In this document: positions 14,323 to 21,536 of the stretch, piece after piece
Numbering within the stretch: position 1 is the stretch's first letter
How the letters are laid out: every line of letters begins with the position of its first letter
Source: CAYLLN01 sp036496265
GTDB lineage: Bacteria > Planctomycetota > Planctomycetia > Pirellulales > Pirellulaceae
Direction of reading: 5' to 3'
Length of the DNA stretch: 24,890 nucleotides
Assembly (NCBI GenBank): GCA_036496265.1
Contig: DASXLL010000394.1
Span: forward strand, 1-24,890
Translations under genes and position numbers: made by a program
Notes under the pieces: model-generated
What the model was told of the DNA's origin: nothing
Databases searched by the model: none
What the model saw: only the letters and a program-made list of their open reading frames with translations

Positions 14323-14426
14323 GGCTAGCGCTCCGAAGCAAAGGCAGCAGATCCCAGCGCGAGAGCGGGCTGCATTATAGATTCCCCACAGAGCGAGAAA
14401 CAATAGAACGAGGTCGCCGCTCGTCC

Positions 14427-14657
14427 TCAATCCTTTCGTTTTCGCGGCCCCAGCTTCCTCAGCGCCGAGCCCTTGTGCAGCGCAATGTGGTCCGTCTTGT
14501 CGCTCTGAATTTCATATTGCGGCTCATCGCTACTGGCATGGTGAATGTAGCCTTTCCATTTTACGTCCTTTCTGTGAATCCGAATAATCGTCCCGCGCAC
14601 CCGGCCAGCCTCCGAGTTCCAACTCACGTGATCGCCGATTTTGAATAACTTGCCCAT
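14427..14657 (-). CDS. small TUDOR/SH3-like protein (HVA1/DUF2945 type)
   Basis: The 76-residue protein reads MGKLFKIGDHVSWNSEAGRVRGTIIRIHRKDVKWKG near the start, and PQYEIQSDKTDHIALHKGSALRKLG near the end. This is the pattern of the hypervirulence-associated TUDOR domain (DUF2945) family: G-D-V-W-S near the start, G-G/R-V-G-I in the middle, YEI--DKT---HK-SAL at the end. These are tiny beta-barrels, with stress-linked roles suggested for some members but no established biochemical function. A lysine/arginine-rich tail (GPRKRKD) follows. AGGAG lies 9 bases before the ATG, supporting the start. It sits between the DUF1559 gene and the REP/Y1 transposase block. Confidence 0.85.
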   Translation of the reverse strand: MGKLFKIGDHVSWNSEAGRVRGTIIRIHRKDVKWKGYIHHASSDEPQYEIQSDKTDHIALHKGSALRKLGPRKRKD

Positions 14658-14690
14658 GCGGCTTGGCTCCTGGCCCTAAACACGCGCCCC

Positions 14691-14778
14691 CGGCCCCAAC
14701 GGGGTCGCACTCGAAAGCCCAGGGCAACGCCCTGGGTTCGCAGACACGCAAAATCGTTGCTCAAAGGCCCAACGGGCC
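14691..14778. repeat. REP-like palindromes, copy B (3' flank of the Y1 transposase gene)
   Basis: Three hairpins with AAC loops lie in a row: CCCC-AAC-GGGG (14694-14704), CCCAGGGC-AAC-GCCCTGGG (14718-14736) and GGCCC-AAC-GGGCC (14766-14778). The last ends 10 bases from the transposase stop codon. The middle one shares its CACTCGAAAGCCCAGG shoulder with copy C in inverted orientation. Confidence 0.8.
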
Positions 14779-14788
14779 GTGATCCGTT

Positions 14789-15244
14789 TCAATCCCAGAC
14801 GTAGCGTTCGTCGAATTCAATGTGGTGCCGGACTAACATCGCGCGATATTCGTCTTGAAAGGTCATTTTGCGGTGGTGCTCTTCCTGATTGGCAACGTAA
14901 TTCTTGACTTGATCGCGATTCGATTGGCTCACCGAGAAAACACCGTAGCCGTTTTGCCAGTGAAAGTCGCGAAGGTCGGGGCCTTCCCCTTTGATTCGGA
15001 CCGACGAACTGGTTTTCAACTTTTCAACGAGCTTGGCGATGGTAATCGTCCGATGCAGGCAGCAGAGAATGTGGACGTGATCTTCGACGACGCCAACTTG
15101 GATTGGTGAGCACTGCAGATTTTCCAGCGTGCCGATCAAATAGGCGGTCATGACGTCGCGAAGTTCGCGACGGCGGAGGAAGGGATGGCGATTTTTCGTG
15201 CTAAAAACGAGGTGAATCAGGACGTTGGATAATGATTGGGGCAT
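14789..15244 (-). CDS. REP-associated tyrosine transposase (Y1, IS200/TnpA-like)
   Basis: The 151-residue protein belongs to the Y1 HUH single-strand transposase superfamily. Typical marks are the N-terminal SNVLIHLVFSTKNRHPFL, the metal-binding HUH motif as D55-H56-V57-H58 (VVEDHVHILCCL), WQNGYGVFSVS (96-106) and the nucleophile tyrosine Y116 in QVKNYVANQEEHHRK, with E121/H123 nearby. The family cuts and joins single-stranded DNA at hairpins. Members flanked by REP palindromes (RAYTs) are considered domesticated and single-copy, in contrast to mobile IS200. Here palindromes lie within 11 bases of the stop and 23 bases of the start, supporting a RAYT. The length and all key residues look intact. 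It may act on the REP copies scattered through the genome. Confidence 0.92.
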   Translation of the reverse strand: MPQSLSNVLIHLVFSTKNRHPFLRRRELRDVMTAYLIGTLENLQCSPIQVGVVEDHVHILCCLHRTITIAKLVEKLKTSSSVRIKGEGPDLRDFHWQNGYGVFSVSQSNRDQVKNYVANQEEHHRKMTFQDEYRAMLVRHHIEFDERYVWD

Positions 15245-15266
15245 TTTGGTGTGTCGGCGGAGTTGC

Positions 15267-15334
15267 GGCCCGTTGGGCCTTTAGGAAATGTTTTGCGACC
15301 CGTTACCCAGGCCGTTGGCCTGGGCTTTCGAGTG
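15267..15334. repeat. REP-like palindromes, copy C (5' flank of the Y1 transposase gene)
   Basis: Two hairpins with GTT loops: GGCCC-GTT-GGGCC (15267-15279) and CCCAGGCC-GTT-GGCCTGGG (15306-15324), then CTTTCGAGTGG. Read on the minus strand these are the same elements as copy B, so B and C are an inverted pair around the transposase gene. The large stem differs from copy B by a swapped base pair (G-C to C-G), which keeps the pairing. Confidence 0.8.
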
Positions 15335-15360
15335 GTGGACCTTCGGCCCATGATTGCCCG

Positions 15361-15558
15361 TTAACGTTTGGAAATTCCCAAATAGTCGTTGATGTAAAGC
15401 AGCCAAAATGCGACGCCGGAAAGCGCACCGGTCATCGCGAGCAGCGAATATCCCTCGAGGTCACCGGCGTAGGAGCCGTAGCAAAGCATGGCCACGACGG
15501 AGCCTACAACCGCGGAGATGATTAGGCCGGCTCGATAGTTTTCAACGAACACTTCCAA
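15361..15558 (-). CDS. small two-helix membrane protein, unknown function
   Basis: This is a 65-residue or slightly shorter protein with two hydrophobic helices, AGLIISAVVGSVVAMLCYGSYAG (about 10-32) and YSLLAMTGALSGVAFWLLYINDYL (about 37-60), and a basic C-terminus (GISKR). The frame begins at a TTG at 15556-15558; a GTG two codons later is also possible, and no ATG is available. The start is placed at the edge of a 7-bp tandem repeat tract, which may have displaced the original leader and start. It lies downstream of the DUF1552 gene on the same strand. It could be a real small membrane protein or the remainder of a longer one. The family is not recognised. Confidence 0.5.
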   Translation of the reverse strand: MEVFVENYRAGLIISAVVGSVVAMLCYGSYAGDLEGYSLLAMTGALSGVAFWLLYINDYLGISKR

Positions 15559-15600
15559 TCTCCGACTGCCGAAATCCGAAGCTCCGACGACCGAGTCCGC
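15552..15600. repeat. 7-bp tandem repeat tract (unit NNNCCGA)
   Basis: Six consecutive units end in CCGA with 7-bp spacing (one unit of 8): TCTCCGA, CTGCCGA, AATCCGA, then AGCTCCGA and CGACCGA. The tract fills the space between the stop of the DUF1552 gene and the start of the small membrane protein gene. Confidence 0.65.
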
Positions 15601-16959
15601 TCACAAGTTCTCCAATCCCTTATCCGCATCCCCAAATTGCTTCACACTCACACCCATCCGCTCCAGGAGCGATAAATACAGGCTGCACGCCCGCCGCTTG
15701 TCATCCCCCCGCTCGCGATAATCGAGGACGCGGCCGGTTTGGAGTGTGCCGCCGCCGTGGCCGGCGAGGAGGATGGGCATTTCGTCGGCTTGGTGGCGAT
15801 CGCCGTCGAAAAGGTTGGAGCAAAACATGAGGAGGGAGTTGTCGAGAAGCGAGGAGCCGCCTTCGTCGATGGCTTTGAGTCGCTGGATGAGGTAAGCGAA
15901 TTGCTCGACGTGGTATTGGTTGGTCTTGAGGTACATCGCTTCGCGCTCGGGCTCGCGGCCGTTGTGCGTTAAATCCAAATGTAGCGCACCTTGAACGCCT
16001 TCGATGAACCCGAAATTCATCTGGGAGAGGTCGTTATTGAGCATGCAGGTGGCGATGCGCGTTTTGTCCATCTGAAACGCGAGGACGATCAGGTCAAGCA
16101 TCAGCCGCATGTGCTCGGGCACGTTTTGGGGCAGCTCGTCGGCCGGTCGCGGCATGTTGGGTTGAGCGAGGGTCGGCCGCCAGCCTTCGAGGCGCTGGTC
16201 CTTTGTCGCCGCGTCAATCCGCCGCTCGATGCTGCGGATCGATTCGAGGTATTCGTCGAGCTTGGTTTGATCGGAGGAGCTGATTTGTTGCTTCAGCCGG
16301 CGGGCGTCTTCGGTGAGCTGGTCGAGCACGCTACGGTCCAGCCGTCGATCGCCGCCGCCCACGATGGCGTCGAAGGTTCGCGCGGGATAAATCTCCTTGG
16401 TCGCCGGCTTTGTCGGGCTGGTCCAGGAGATGCACGAGCCGTAGATCATCGAGAGGCCGTCTTCGAGGCGCAGCTCGGTGGGCTCGATGCCGAGGACGAG
16501 GCTGGGCACGGCCGTCTGCTTACCGACGCTATCGGCCAACACCTGATCCATCGATTTGCCGCAGCGAATTTCGTTTTGATCGGTGCTAACCCAGGCCCCG
16601 GAGAGCAAATTCGGAATGCGGCCCAAGTGAGCGCTCTTGTGAGTGACCGCCTGCTCGTTGAACAAGCCCTTGAGGAAGACCATGTCCTCGCGATACGGCT
16701 GCATCGGCGCGAGCCCTGGGCCAATTTCCATCTCTTTTCCCGCACCGTTCGCAAACCAATGAATCGGTTCGACGCCATTGGAAAAATAGAGGCAGGCGAA
16801 GCGGACGGGCGGCTCACTGGCAGCCTCGACGCCGGCCTTACTCGCCTCAGCGGCCGCCAGCGACTCCAACCACGGCAGCGTCAGCGCAAACGTCGCCCCG
16901 CGCAGAAAACCACGTCGCGAAAGGTTGCATGACGCTCGGGAGTATTCGATGGATCGCAT
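15601..16959 (-). CDS. DUF1552 domain-containing protein (Tat-exported)
   Basis: The 452-residue protein has a Tat signal (SRRGFLR at 14-20, then GATFALTLPWLESLAAAE) followed by a full DUF1552 domain. Landmarks are VRFACLYFSNGVEPIHWFANGAG, SAHLGRIPNLLSGAW, SMDQVLADSVG, SLVLGIEPTELRLEDG, YLESIRSIERRIDAA, LMLDLIVLAFQMDKTRIATCMLNNDLSQMNFGFIEGVQGALH and LLDNSLLMFCSNLFDGDRHQADEMPILLAGHGGG. DUF1552 proteins are restricted mainly to Planctomycetes, Verrucomicrobia and relatives. They almost always sit beside a DUF1592/DUF1588/DUF1585 cytochrome protein, as here, 88 bases downstream of it. The biochemical role is unknown; the pairing suggests that the two work together outside the cytoplasm. Confidence 0.92.
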   Translation of the reverse strand: MRSIEYSRASCNLSRRGFLRGATFALTLPWLESLAAAEASKAGVEAASEPPVRFACLYFSNGVEPIHWFANGAGKEMEIGPGLAPMQPYREDMVFLKGLFNEQAVTHKSAHLGRIPNLLSGAWVSTDQNEIRCGKSMDQVLADSVGKQTAVPSLVLGIEPTELRLEDGLSMIYGSCISWTSPTKPATKEIYPARTFDAIVGGGDRRLDRSVLDQLTEDARRLKQQISSSDQTKLDEYLESIRSIERRIDAATKDQRLEGWRPTLAQPNMPRPADELPQNVPEHMRLMLDLIVLAFQMDKTRIATCMLNNDLSQMNFGFIEGVQGALHLDLTHNGREPEREAMYLKTNQYHVEQFAYLIQRLKAIDEGGSSLLDNSLLMFCSNLFDGDRHQADEMPILLAGHGGGTLQTGRVLDYRERGDDKRRACSLYLSLLERMGVSVKQFGDADKGLENL

Positions 16960-17007
16960 TTACTCGCTCTCCGCCATAAGTCCAACTGATAAACAGGCAG
17001 ATTTTTG

Positions 17008-17080
17008 AACAGAAGGTAACAGTGCTAACGAAGAAGGCAAAAACAATTCACTCCTTCGTTACCTTCGTTTCCTTCTGTTG
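17008..17080. repeat. inverted 9-bp-unit repeat spanning the end of the DUF1592 gene
   Basis: On the minus strand 17051-17080 reads as 9-bp units (AACAGAAGG, AAACGAAGG, TAACGAAGG). An imperfect copy of this, with GAACAGAAGGTAAC, lies at 17008-17037 on the plus strand, so the two arms can pair around a 13-base spacer. The right arm is inside the coding sequence and encodes the last ten residues (QQKETKVTKE). The structure could act as a terminator between the DUF1592 and DUF1552 genes. Confidence 0.6.
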
Positions 17081-20000
17081 ATATCCCGCATTCCGCCGCT
17101 CGCGAAACTGCCGGCTGCTCACAATCTCCACAACCAAATCAGACATTGTCCCTTCGCCAGAACGGACTTTGGCCGCCATTTTCTCCATCAGCTCCGCGTC
17201 GGTCACCAATTCGCCGCGGCCGAGTGAGTATGCCAGCAGTTTAGAACACAGCGTCTGATAAAACTGCTCCTGATGCTGCCGCAAGTAAGCCCGCAGTCCT
17301 TCCGGGCCGGCAACCGACGGTCCGTCGCCGATCGAGATTGCGTCGTCGATCGGGTCGCCGTTCGTATAGGTTTCACGCCACCTGCCGAGCAGGTCGTAGT
17401 GCTCCAGTGCAAAGCCGAGCGGATCGATTCGCGAGTGGCAGTTGACGCAGGCGGCGTCGGAGCGATGCGCCTCCAGCCGTTGGCGCACCGTTTTGCCGTC
17501 AGCGGGCGAATCGTCAGCCGCGATCGAGCCGGCATTGGCCGGCGGCGGTGGGACGGGAGTGCCGAGCACGCGACGAAGAATCCAGTCGCCGCGTTTGACG
17601 GGGCTGGTGCGGAGCGGCGCGGAAGTCACGGTCAAAACGGCGCCGAGCCCCATCAATCCGCCGCGATGATCACTGACAACGTTCTTCATTTGCCTCGGCG
17701 CGCCCGAAACGTGGGGCGCCTTCAAGGAATAATGCTGGGCGAGATCGTCGTTCACAAACGCGTAGTCGGCGAACAAAATTTCGTTTACCGGGCGACTGGT
17801 CCGGACGATGTGCTCAAAAAAGGTGGTCGCTTCGTCATAGAGCGACGCGCGGAGACGGTCATTGAACTCCGGAAACTTTTCACCATCGACACCGCGGTAG
17901 CGATCGAACTGATAAAAGCTCAGCCATTGGCCGAAAAACTCGCCAGCAAAGCGGCGTCCTTTGGGATCGTGCAGCATGCGAAGCGCCTGGCGGGCTAAAT
18001 GGTTTGCATCTTGCAGCTCGCCCACAGCAGCAGCTCGCCGCAGCTCCTTATCGGGAAGGGACGACCAGATCAGAAAGCTCAGCCGACCGGCCAATTCATC
18101 ATTCGACAAAGCAACATCGTTAGCCGACTGGTTCGACCGCTCGGCGCGATAGAGGAACTCGGGAGCGACGAGAACCCGCGTGATTAGCGCGCGAATCGCC
18201 AGCGAATGATCGAGCTTCGCGCTGGTTCGCTGCTCGCGATAAAAGCTTGTCAACCGAGACGCTTCATCGTCGGTCAATGGACGCCGCCATGCGCGGTTCG
18301 CAAACGTAAGGACATCGGCAAGATGCCGCGGCTCGGCCGTATCGATGTCGTACTTCATTCCCACGAATGCTCGGTGCAGTTGGCGGATATACGCTCCCGG
18401 CTCCGGCTGCAGATGATCAATCCACGCCCCATCGACATTCGCAATCGTTCGGCCTTCCAAATCCAGCTTGTATTTCTCTGCCGTGAAGCGGAGCAGGATG
18501 TCGTGATACTCGAATGAGCCCAGCAGGTCGCTCCAGGCAGTATCGAGCCGCTTTCGCGCCGCACCGTCGAGCAGATACTCGACGAGGAAACGATCGTCGC
18601 GGTGATATTTGACGGCGGTGTGAAAGAAATTGCGCTCGGGCGTGTTGTAGGTGTTTTCAAACGGGAAGGGGATCGGATCGCGATCGGAAGGGGCTGCCTC
18701 GCGGTGAGAAACTTGTGGCAAGAGTCGTGCGAATTCGATCACGCCGGCTTTCCAGTCTTGGAATGGTTTGCCCGACGGATTGGCGAGCAAGGCGGAGTTA
18801 GTCTTGAGTTTTTCGGGATCGTCGCCTTCGATGATCGAACAGCGGACCACACAGTCTTCGCCGTGTGCCAAGTCCAATTCGACTTCGACGGTGACTTCCA
18901 GGCCCCGCGCACCTTCGGGCACATCGATGTCGAACGAGCGTGAATCGGCGCCGATTGTGACGAAATCGAACGGGCCGATGTCGCCGCCGCGCGGGTGTTG
19001 GCCGAAGGCAAACGGCTTAATCGTTTCCCTGGTGAGGAAGTCCGTTATTGGCTGCGGTTCATCGCGGCGGCGACTCAGGCGGCGAAACCGCAGTCGCGGG
19101 TTTTTCCAGATGACGACTGAATCGACATTGCGACTGGGATTGCCCGACAGGACCGCGAATTGGACGCGCGTATTCGTGGGCGGCTCCATCCAGGCGAAGC
19201 GAGCGACGAAGGAATGCTTTTGTTGTACCTGAATCGTGTTTTCGGAAAGGATCGGCGCCTCTTCGTCGTCGCCGACCGCCCTGGCCAAGCGAATTTGCCA
19301 ATCGCTCATGAAGCCGTAAAGCTCGTCGCACTTGGCGCGGACCTCTTGTACGTAACCGTTATTACCTTGTGGCGTTGGCACCTGTTTCCACCGGGTGGCG
19401 ATTTCGGCGGTTGGAAATGACAGCGACGGTGACGTGAGTACCGAATAAACATGTTCGACGAAGCGCGACGAAAGTCCCTCGTCAGCAGCGCATGACGACA
19501 GGGAAGCGTCCTTTAGACCGAGCGCCTCGCGATGCTGGTATTTCCACGCCGCAAAAAACGCCTTCGGATAGCGATCGAGGCCGAACGGCACACCGCCTTC
19601 GCCGGCAGCGGTGCGAAAGCCGTATTCGCGATAGATTTGGCGGATGCGGCTGATCGCAGACAGTTCCAAACCGGTCTTTCCCGGATCGATGAAGAATTGG
19701 AGCGGGCCGGACCCGATGACGGCATGATCGGCGACTTTTTTGGCGGCTTGAAGATACCGTTCGAGACCTGAATCGTCGAGAAACTGCACCGTGCCAACAT
19801 TGGTGAAGCCTTCGCCGCCGGCGGCGTCGCTGACAAACTCCCGGTCGAGATCCAGATCGAGACCGACTAGATCCTGGATGGCATAGGAATATTCCGCGCT
19901 GGTCAGCCGGCGGAGGACGACGTCGCCTGGATCGCCGGAGTTTTGGTCGGCCGCTTTTTGGAGTTCGTCGCGAACAAGTTTTGCGAGATGTTGACGCTCT

Positions 20001-20329
20001 TCTGCCGGCGGCTGCTCAGCGTCTTTGGGCGGCATCCGTTCCGTTTCGAGCATCGCGGCCACTTTACGCCAGTTTTTGAAGCCGCTGTCAAAGGTGGGCT
20101 GGGCTGTCATCTGCTCTAGATTGATCTGTCCTTCGGCGGTTGCCGCGTTATGGCAGTCGAGGCAGTACTGCTTGATGACCGCCTGAGCAATGGCGGTAAT
20201 TGGAGGCTCAGCAGACTCGACATTCTCGAAAAACAACACAAATACCAGGACTGGCAGCAAAGCTGCTCTCAACGCGTGCGGAATGAGCCACCGTGGGAAA
20301 ATCCCGAGTCCAAATTGGGTTCCGGCCAT
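17048..20329 (-). CDS. DUF1587/DUF1592/DUF1588/DUF1585 cytochrome c-type protein
   Basis: The 1093-residue exported protein has a signal anchor at 12-40 (PRWLIPHALRAALLPVLVFVLFF). A planctomycete cytochrome c motif follows at 56-60 (CLDCH), then LNLEQM-type and MPPKDAEQPPAEER sequences. A DUF1587-like block is at about 136-200 (LRRLTSAEYSYAIQDLVGLDLDLDREFVSDAAGGEGFTNVG). DUF1592 is in the middle to C-terminal half (FANRAWRRPLTDDEASRL, RVLVAPEFLYR, LAGRLSFLIWSSLPD), then DUF1588 (HRGGLMGLGAVLTVTSAPLRTSPVKRGDWILRRVLGTPVPPPPANAG) and DUF1585, with a second CxxCH at 961-965 (CVNCHSRIDPLGFALEHYD). This is the usual domain order. It would be a periplasmic di-haem protein partnered with the DUF1552 protein downstream. 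The last ten residues are a simple repeat. The middle (about 300-560) is less conserved. Confidence 0.93.
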   Translation of the reverse strand: MAGTQFGLGIFPRWLIPHALRAALLPVLVFVLFFENVESAEPPITAIAQAVIKQYCLDCHNAATAEGQINLEQMTAQPTFDSGFKNWRKVAAMLETERMPPKDAEQPPAEERQHLAKLVRDELQKAADQNSGDPGDVVLRRLTSAEYSYAIQDLVGLDLDLDREFVSDAAGGEGFTNVGTVQFLDDSGLERYLQAAKKVADHAVIGSGPLQFFIDPGKTGLELSAISRIRQIYREYGFRTAAGEGGVPFGLDRYPKAFFAAWKYQHREALGLKDASLSSCAADEGLSSRFVEHVYSVLTSPSLSFPTAEIATRWKQVPTPQGNNGYVQEVRAKCDELYGFMSDWQIRLARAVGDDEEAPILSENTIQVQQKHSFVARFAWMEPPTNTRVQFAVLSGNPSRNVDSVVIWKNPRLRFRRLSRRRDEPQPITDFLTRETIKPFAFGQHPRGGDIGPFDFVTIGADSRSFDIDVPEGARGLEVTVEVELDLAHGEDCVVRCSIIEGDDPEKLKTNSALLANPSGKPFQDWKAGVIEFARLLPQVSHREAAPSDRDPIPFPFENTYNTPERNFFHTAVKYHRDDRFLVEYLLDGAARKRLDTAWSDLLGSFEYHDILLRFTAEKYKLDLEGRTIANVDGAWIDHLQPEPGAYIRQLHRAFVGMKYDIDTAEPRHLADVLTFANRAWRRPLTDDEASRLTSFYREQRTSAKLDHSLAIRALITRVLVAPEFLYRAERSNQSANDVALSNDELAGRLSFLIWSSLPDKELRRAAAVGELQDANHLARQALRMLHDPKGRRFAGEFFGQWLSFYQFDRYRGVDGEKFPEFNDRLRASLYDEATTFFEHIVRTSRPVNEILFADYAFVNDDLAQHYSLKAPHVSGAPRQMKNVVSDHRGGLMGLGAVLTVTSAPLRTSPVKRGDWILRRVLGTPVPPPPANAGSIAADDSPADGKTVRQRLEAHRSDAACVNCHSRIDPLGFALEHYDLLGRWRETYTNGDPIDDAISIGDGPSVAGPEGLRAYLRQHQEQFYQTLCSKLLAYSLGRGELVTDAELMEKMAAKVRSGEGTMSDLVVEIVSSRQFRERRNAGYQQKETKVTKE

Positions 20330-20490
20330 TGGGAGGGAGGGTTGATTGCCGGCGGGTTGGCTTCTAGCTCAGTCAGTATGGCGCAACGCCGCAAAGAAGA
20401 CCAGATTTATTCGCTTTTTCCGCCCCCTAGCCGCCAGCGAAGTCGAATGGCTATTCTGCGGCGGGAAGAAACACCGAAAGCGAGTGACTG

Positions 20491-21165
20491 ATGACGGATG
20501 AGGCTGCATCGAACGCAAGTGGCGACACGCTGGCAGCTGCGCTCGCGCGGCACGGTTTTAAGTTGCCGGCGGAGCAAGTCGAGCGGCTGGACAAATATTG
20601 CCGACTACTATGGGACTGGAACTCGAAGATCAATCTGACGGGGCACACGGATTATGAGAAATTCGTTGGCCGTGACATCTTGGACTCCATGCAGCTCGCG
20701 GAGCATCTGCGCGAAGGAGACGAAATTCTTGACGTTGGCACCGGCGGCGGTGTGCCCGGAATGGTTCTCGCGATCGTGCGGCCGGATTTGAAAGTGTCGC
20801 TGTGCGATAGTATCGGTAAAAAGGCGCGGGCCGTGCTCAGCATGGTGAAAGACCTGGACCTGGAACTTCCGGTGTTGCCGTTTCGAGCCGAAGAAGTGCT
20901 GGAAGACGCCCGCTACGACGCCCTGGTGATTCGGGCCGTCGGACCGCTGTGGAAATTGCTGGCCGGTTTTAAACCGCATTGGCATTCGTTTCGTCGGATG
21001 CTGGTCGTCAAAGGGCCCAAGTGGAGCGAGGAGCTCAACGAAGCAAAACGACGCGGGCTGATGCACGATTTGCAGATTAAAACCGCCGCCGAATATGCCG
21101 TTCCCGGCGCCGACGGCAAAAGCGTCGTGCTGAAAATTTGGCCGAAGGGTGTGCCCGAACGGTGA
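20491..21165 (+). CDS. rsmG: 16S rRNA (guanine527-N7)-methyltransferase RsmG
   Basis: The 224-residue protein has the RsmG pattern: WDWNSKINLTG (41-51), GRDILDSMQLAEHL (60-73), the SAM-binding glycine loop ILDVGTGGGVPGMVLAI (79-95), DSIGKKARAVLSMV (106-119), VIRAVGPL (146-153) and VVKG (172-175). It would methylate N7 of G527 in 16S rRNA within the 30S subunit using S-adenosylmethionine; loss is linked to low-level streptomycin resistance in other bacteria. The usual phenylalanine in the KKARFL motif is replaced by Ala-Val here. ATG 20491 gives the typical length. No trmE/mnmG or parA neighbours are present, so the classic gidB context is lost. A repeat-based hairpin follows the stop. Confidence 0.93.
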   Translation: MTDEAASNASGDTLAAALARHGFKLPAEQVERLDKYCRLLWDWNSKINLTGHTDYEKFVGRDILDSMQLAEHLREGDEILDVGTGGGVPGMVLAIVRPDLKVSLCDSIGKKARAVLSMVKDLDLELPVLPFRAEEVLEDARYDALVIRAVGPLWKLLAGFKPHWHSFRRMLVVKGPKWSEELNEAKRRGLMHDLQIKTAAEYAVPGADGKSVVLKIWPKGVPER

Positions 21166-21172
21166 CGGTAAG

Positions 21173-21240
21173 ACTTGAGGCGTGAGGCTCGAGCGGTGAT
21201 TTTTGTGGACTCCTCAAGCCTCGGGTCTCAAGCCTCAAGC
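21173..21240 (+). terminator. hairpin built from 7-bp repeats downstream of rsmG
   Basis: The left arm (21173-21193, units ACTTGAG, GCGTGAG, GCTCGAG) and right arm (21212-21240, units CCTCAAG, CCTCGGG, TCTCAAG, CCTCAAG) are largely complementary, and both are 7-bp periodic. The right arm ends in CCTTTT, so the structure could terminate rsmG transcription from 8 bases past its stop. Confidence 0.55.
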
Positions 21241-21250
21241 CTTTTCCAAT

Positions 21251-21283
21251 TTGACACGAGCCCTTTTTCGACCTAGGTATTCT
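21251..21283 (+). promoter_or_regulatory. possible promoter for the PilZ-like gene
   Basis: A perfect -35 hexamer TTGACA is at 21251-21256. The best -10-like sequence is TATTCT at 21278-21283, 21 bp away, which is longer than ideal. At 17 bp the sequence TAGGTA is a poor match. The position, just past the rsmG hairpin and about 250 bases before the gene, is plausible, but the call is weak. Confidence 0.35.
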
Positions 21284-21536
21284 ATTAGCCTTCTGTCATT
21301 CGACCGTTGGCTCCAATCGGTCCCGACTTTCGCCCTGCCGCACTTTTCGGCGGGATTGCGAGGGGCTAGGGTCCGCTCGATTTTGACCAGATCGCGGGTG
21401 GCGGCGAGCCCACGTGCTCGCTGCTTCCCGCATCCTTTTCCAATCGCCCAGCTCCATTCACCCAGCCGCGCGCTTCCTCGGCGCTGCGTCCAAGCATATT
21501 TTCGGTTTAAGCGGACGCCACGCGAGGCATGTAGTC

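Noticed and set aside
13222..14328. 368-codon plus-strand frame opposite the DUF1559 and lipoprotein genes
   Set aside because: The translation is Arg/Pro/His-rich and motif-free; the minus strand has a prepilin signal and H-X9-DG motif.
14691..15334. A complete IS200/IS605 insertion sequence
   Set aside because: There is no tnpB and the ends carry multiple REP-type hairpins, which fits a REP-associated transposase better than a mobile IS200.
15991..16932. 313-codon plus-strand frame opposite the DUF1552 gene
   Set aside because: Antisense shadow; the DUF1552 reading is unambiguous.
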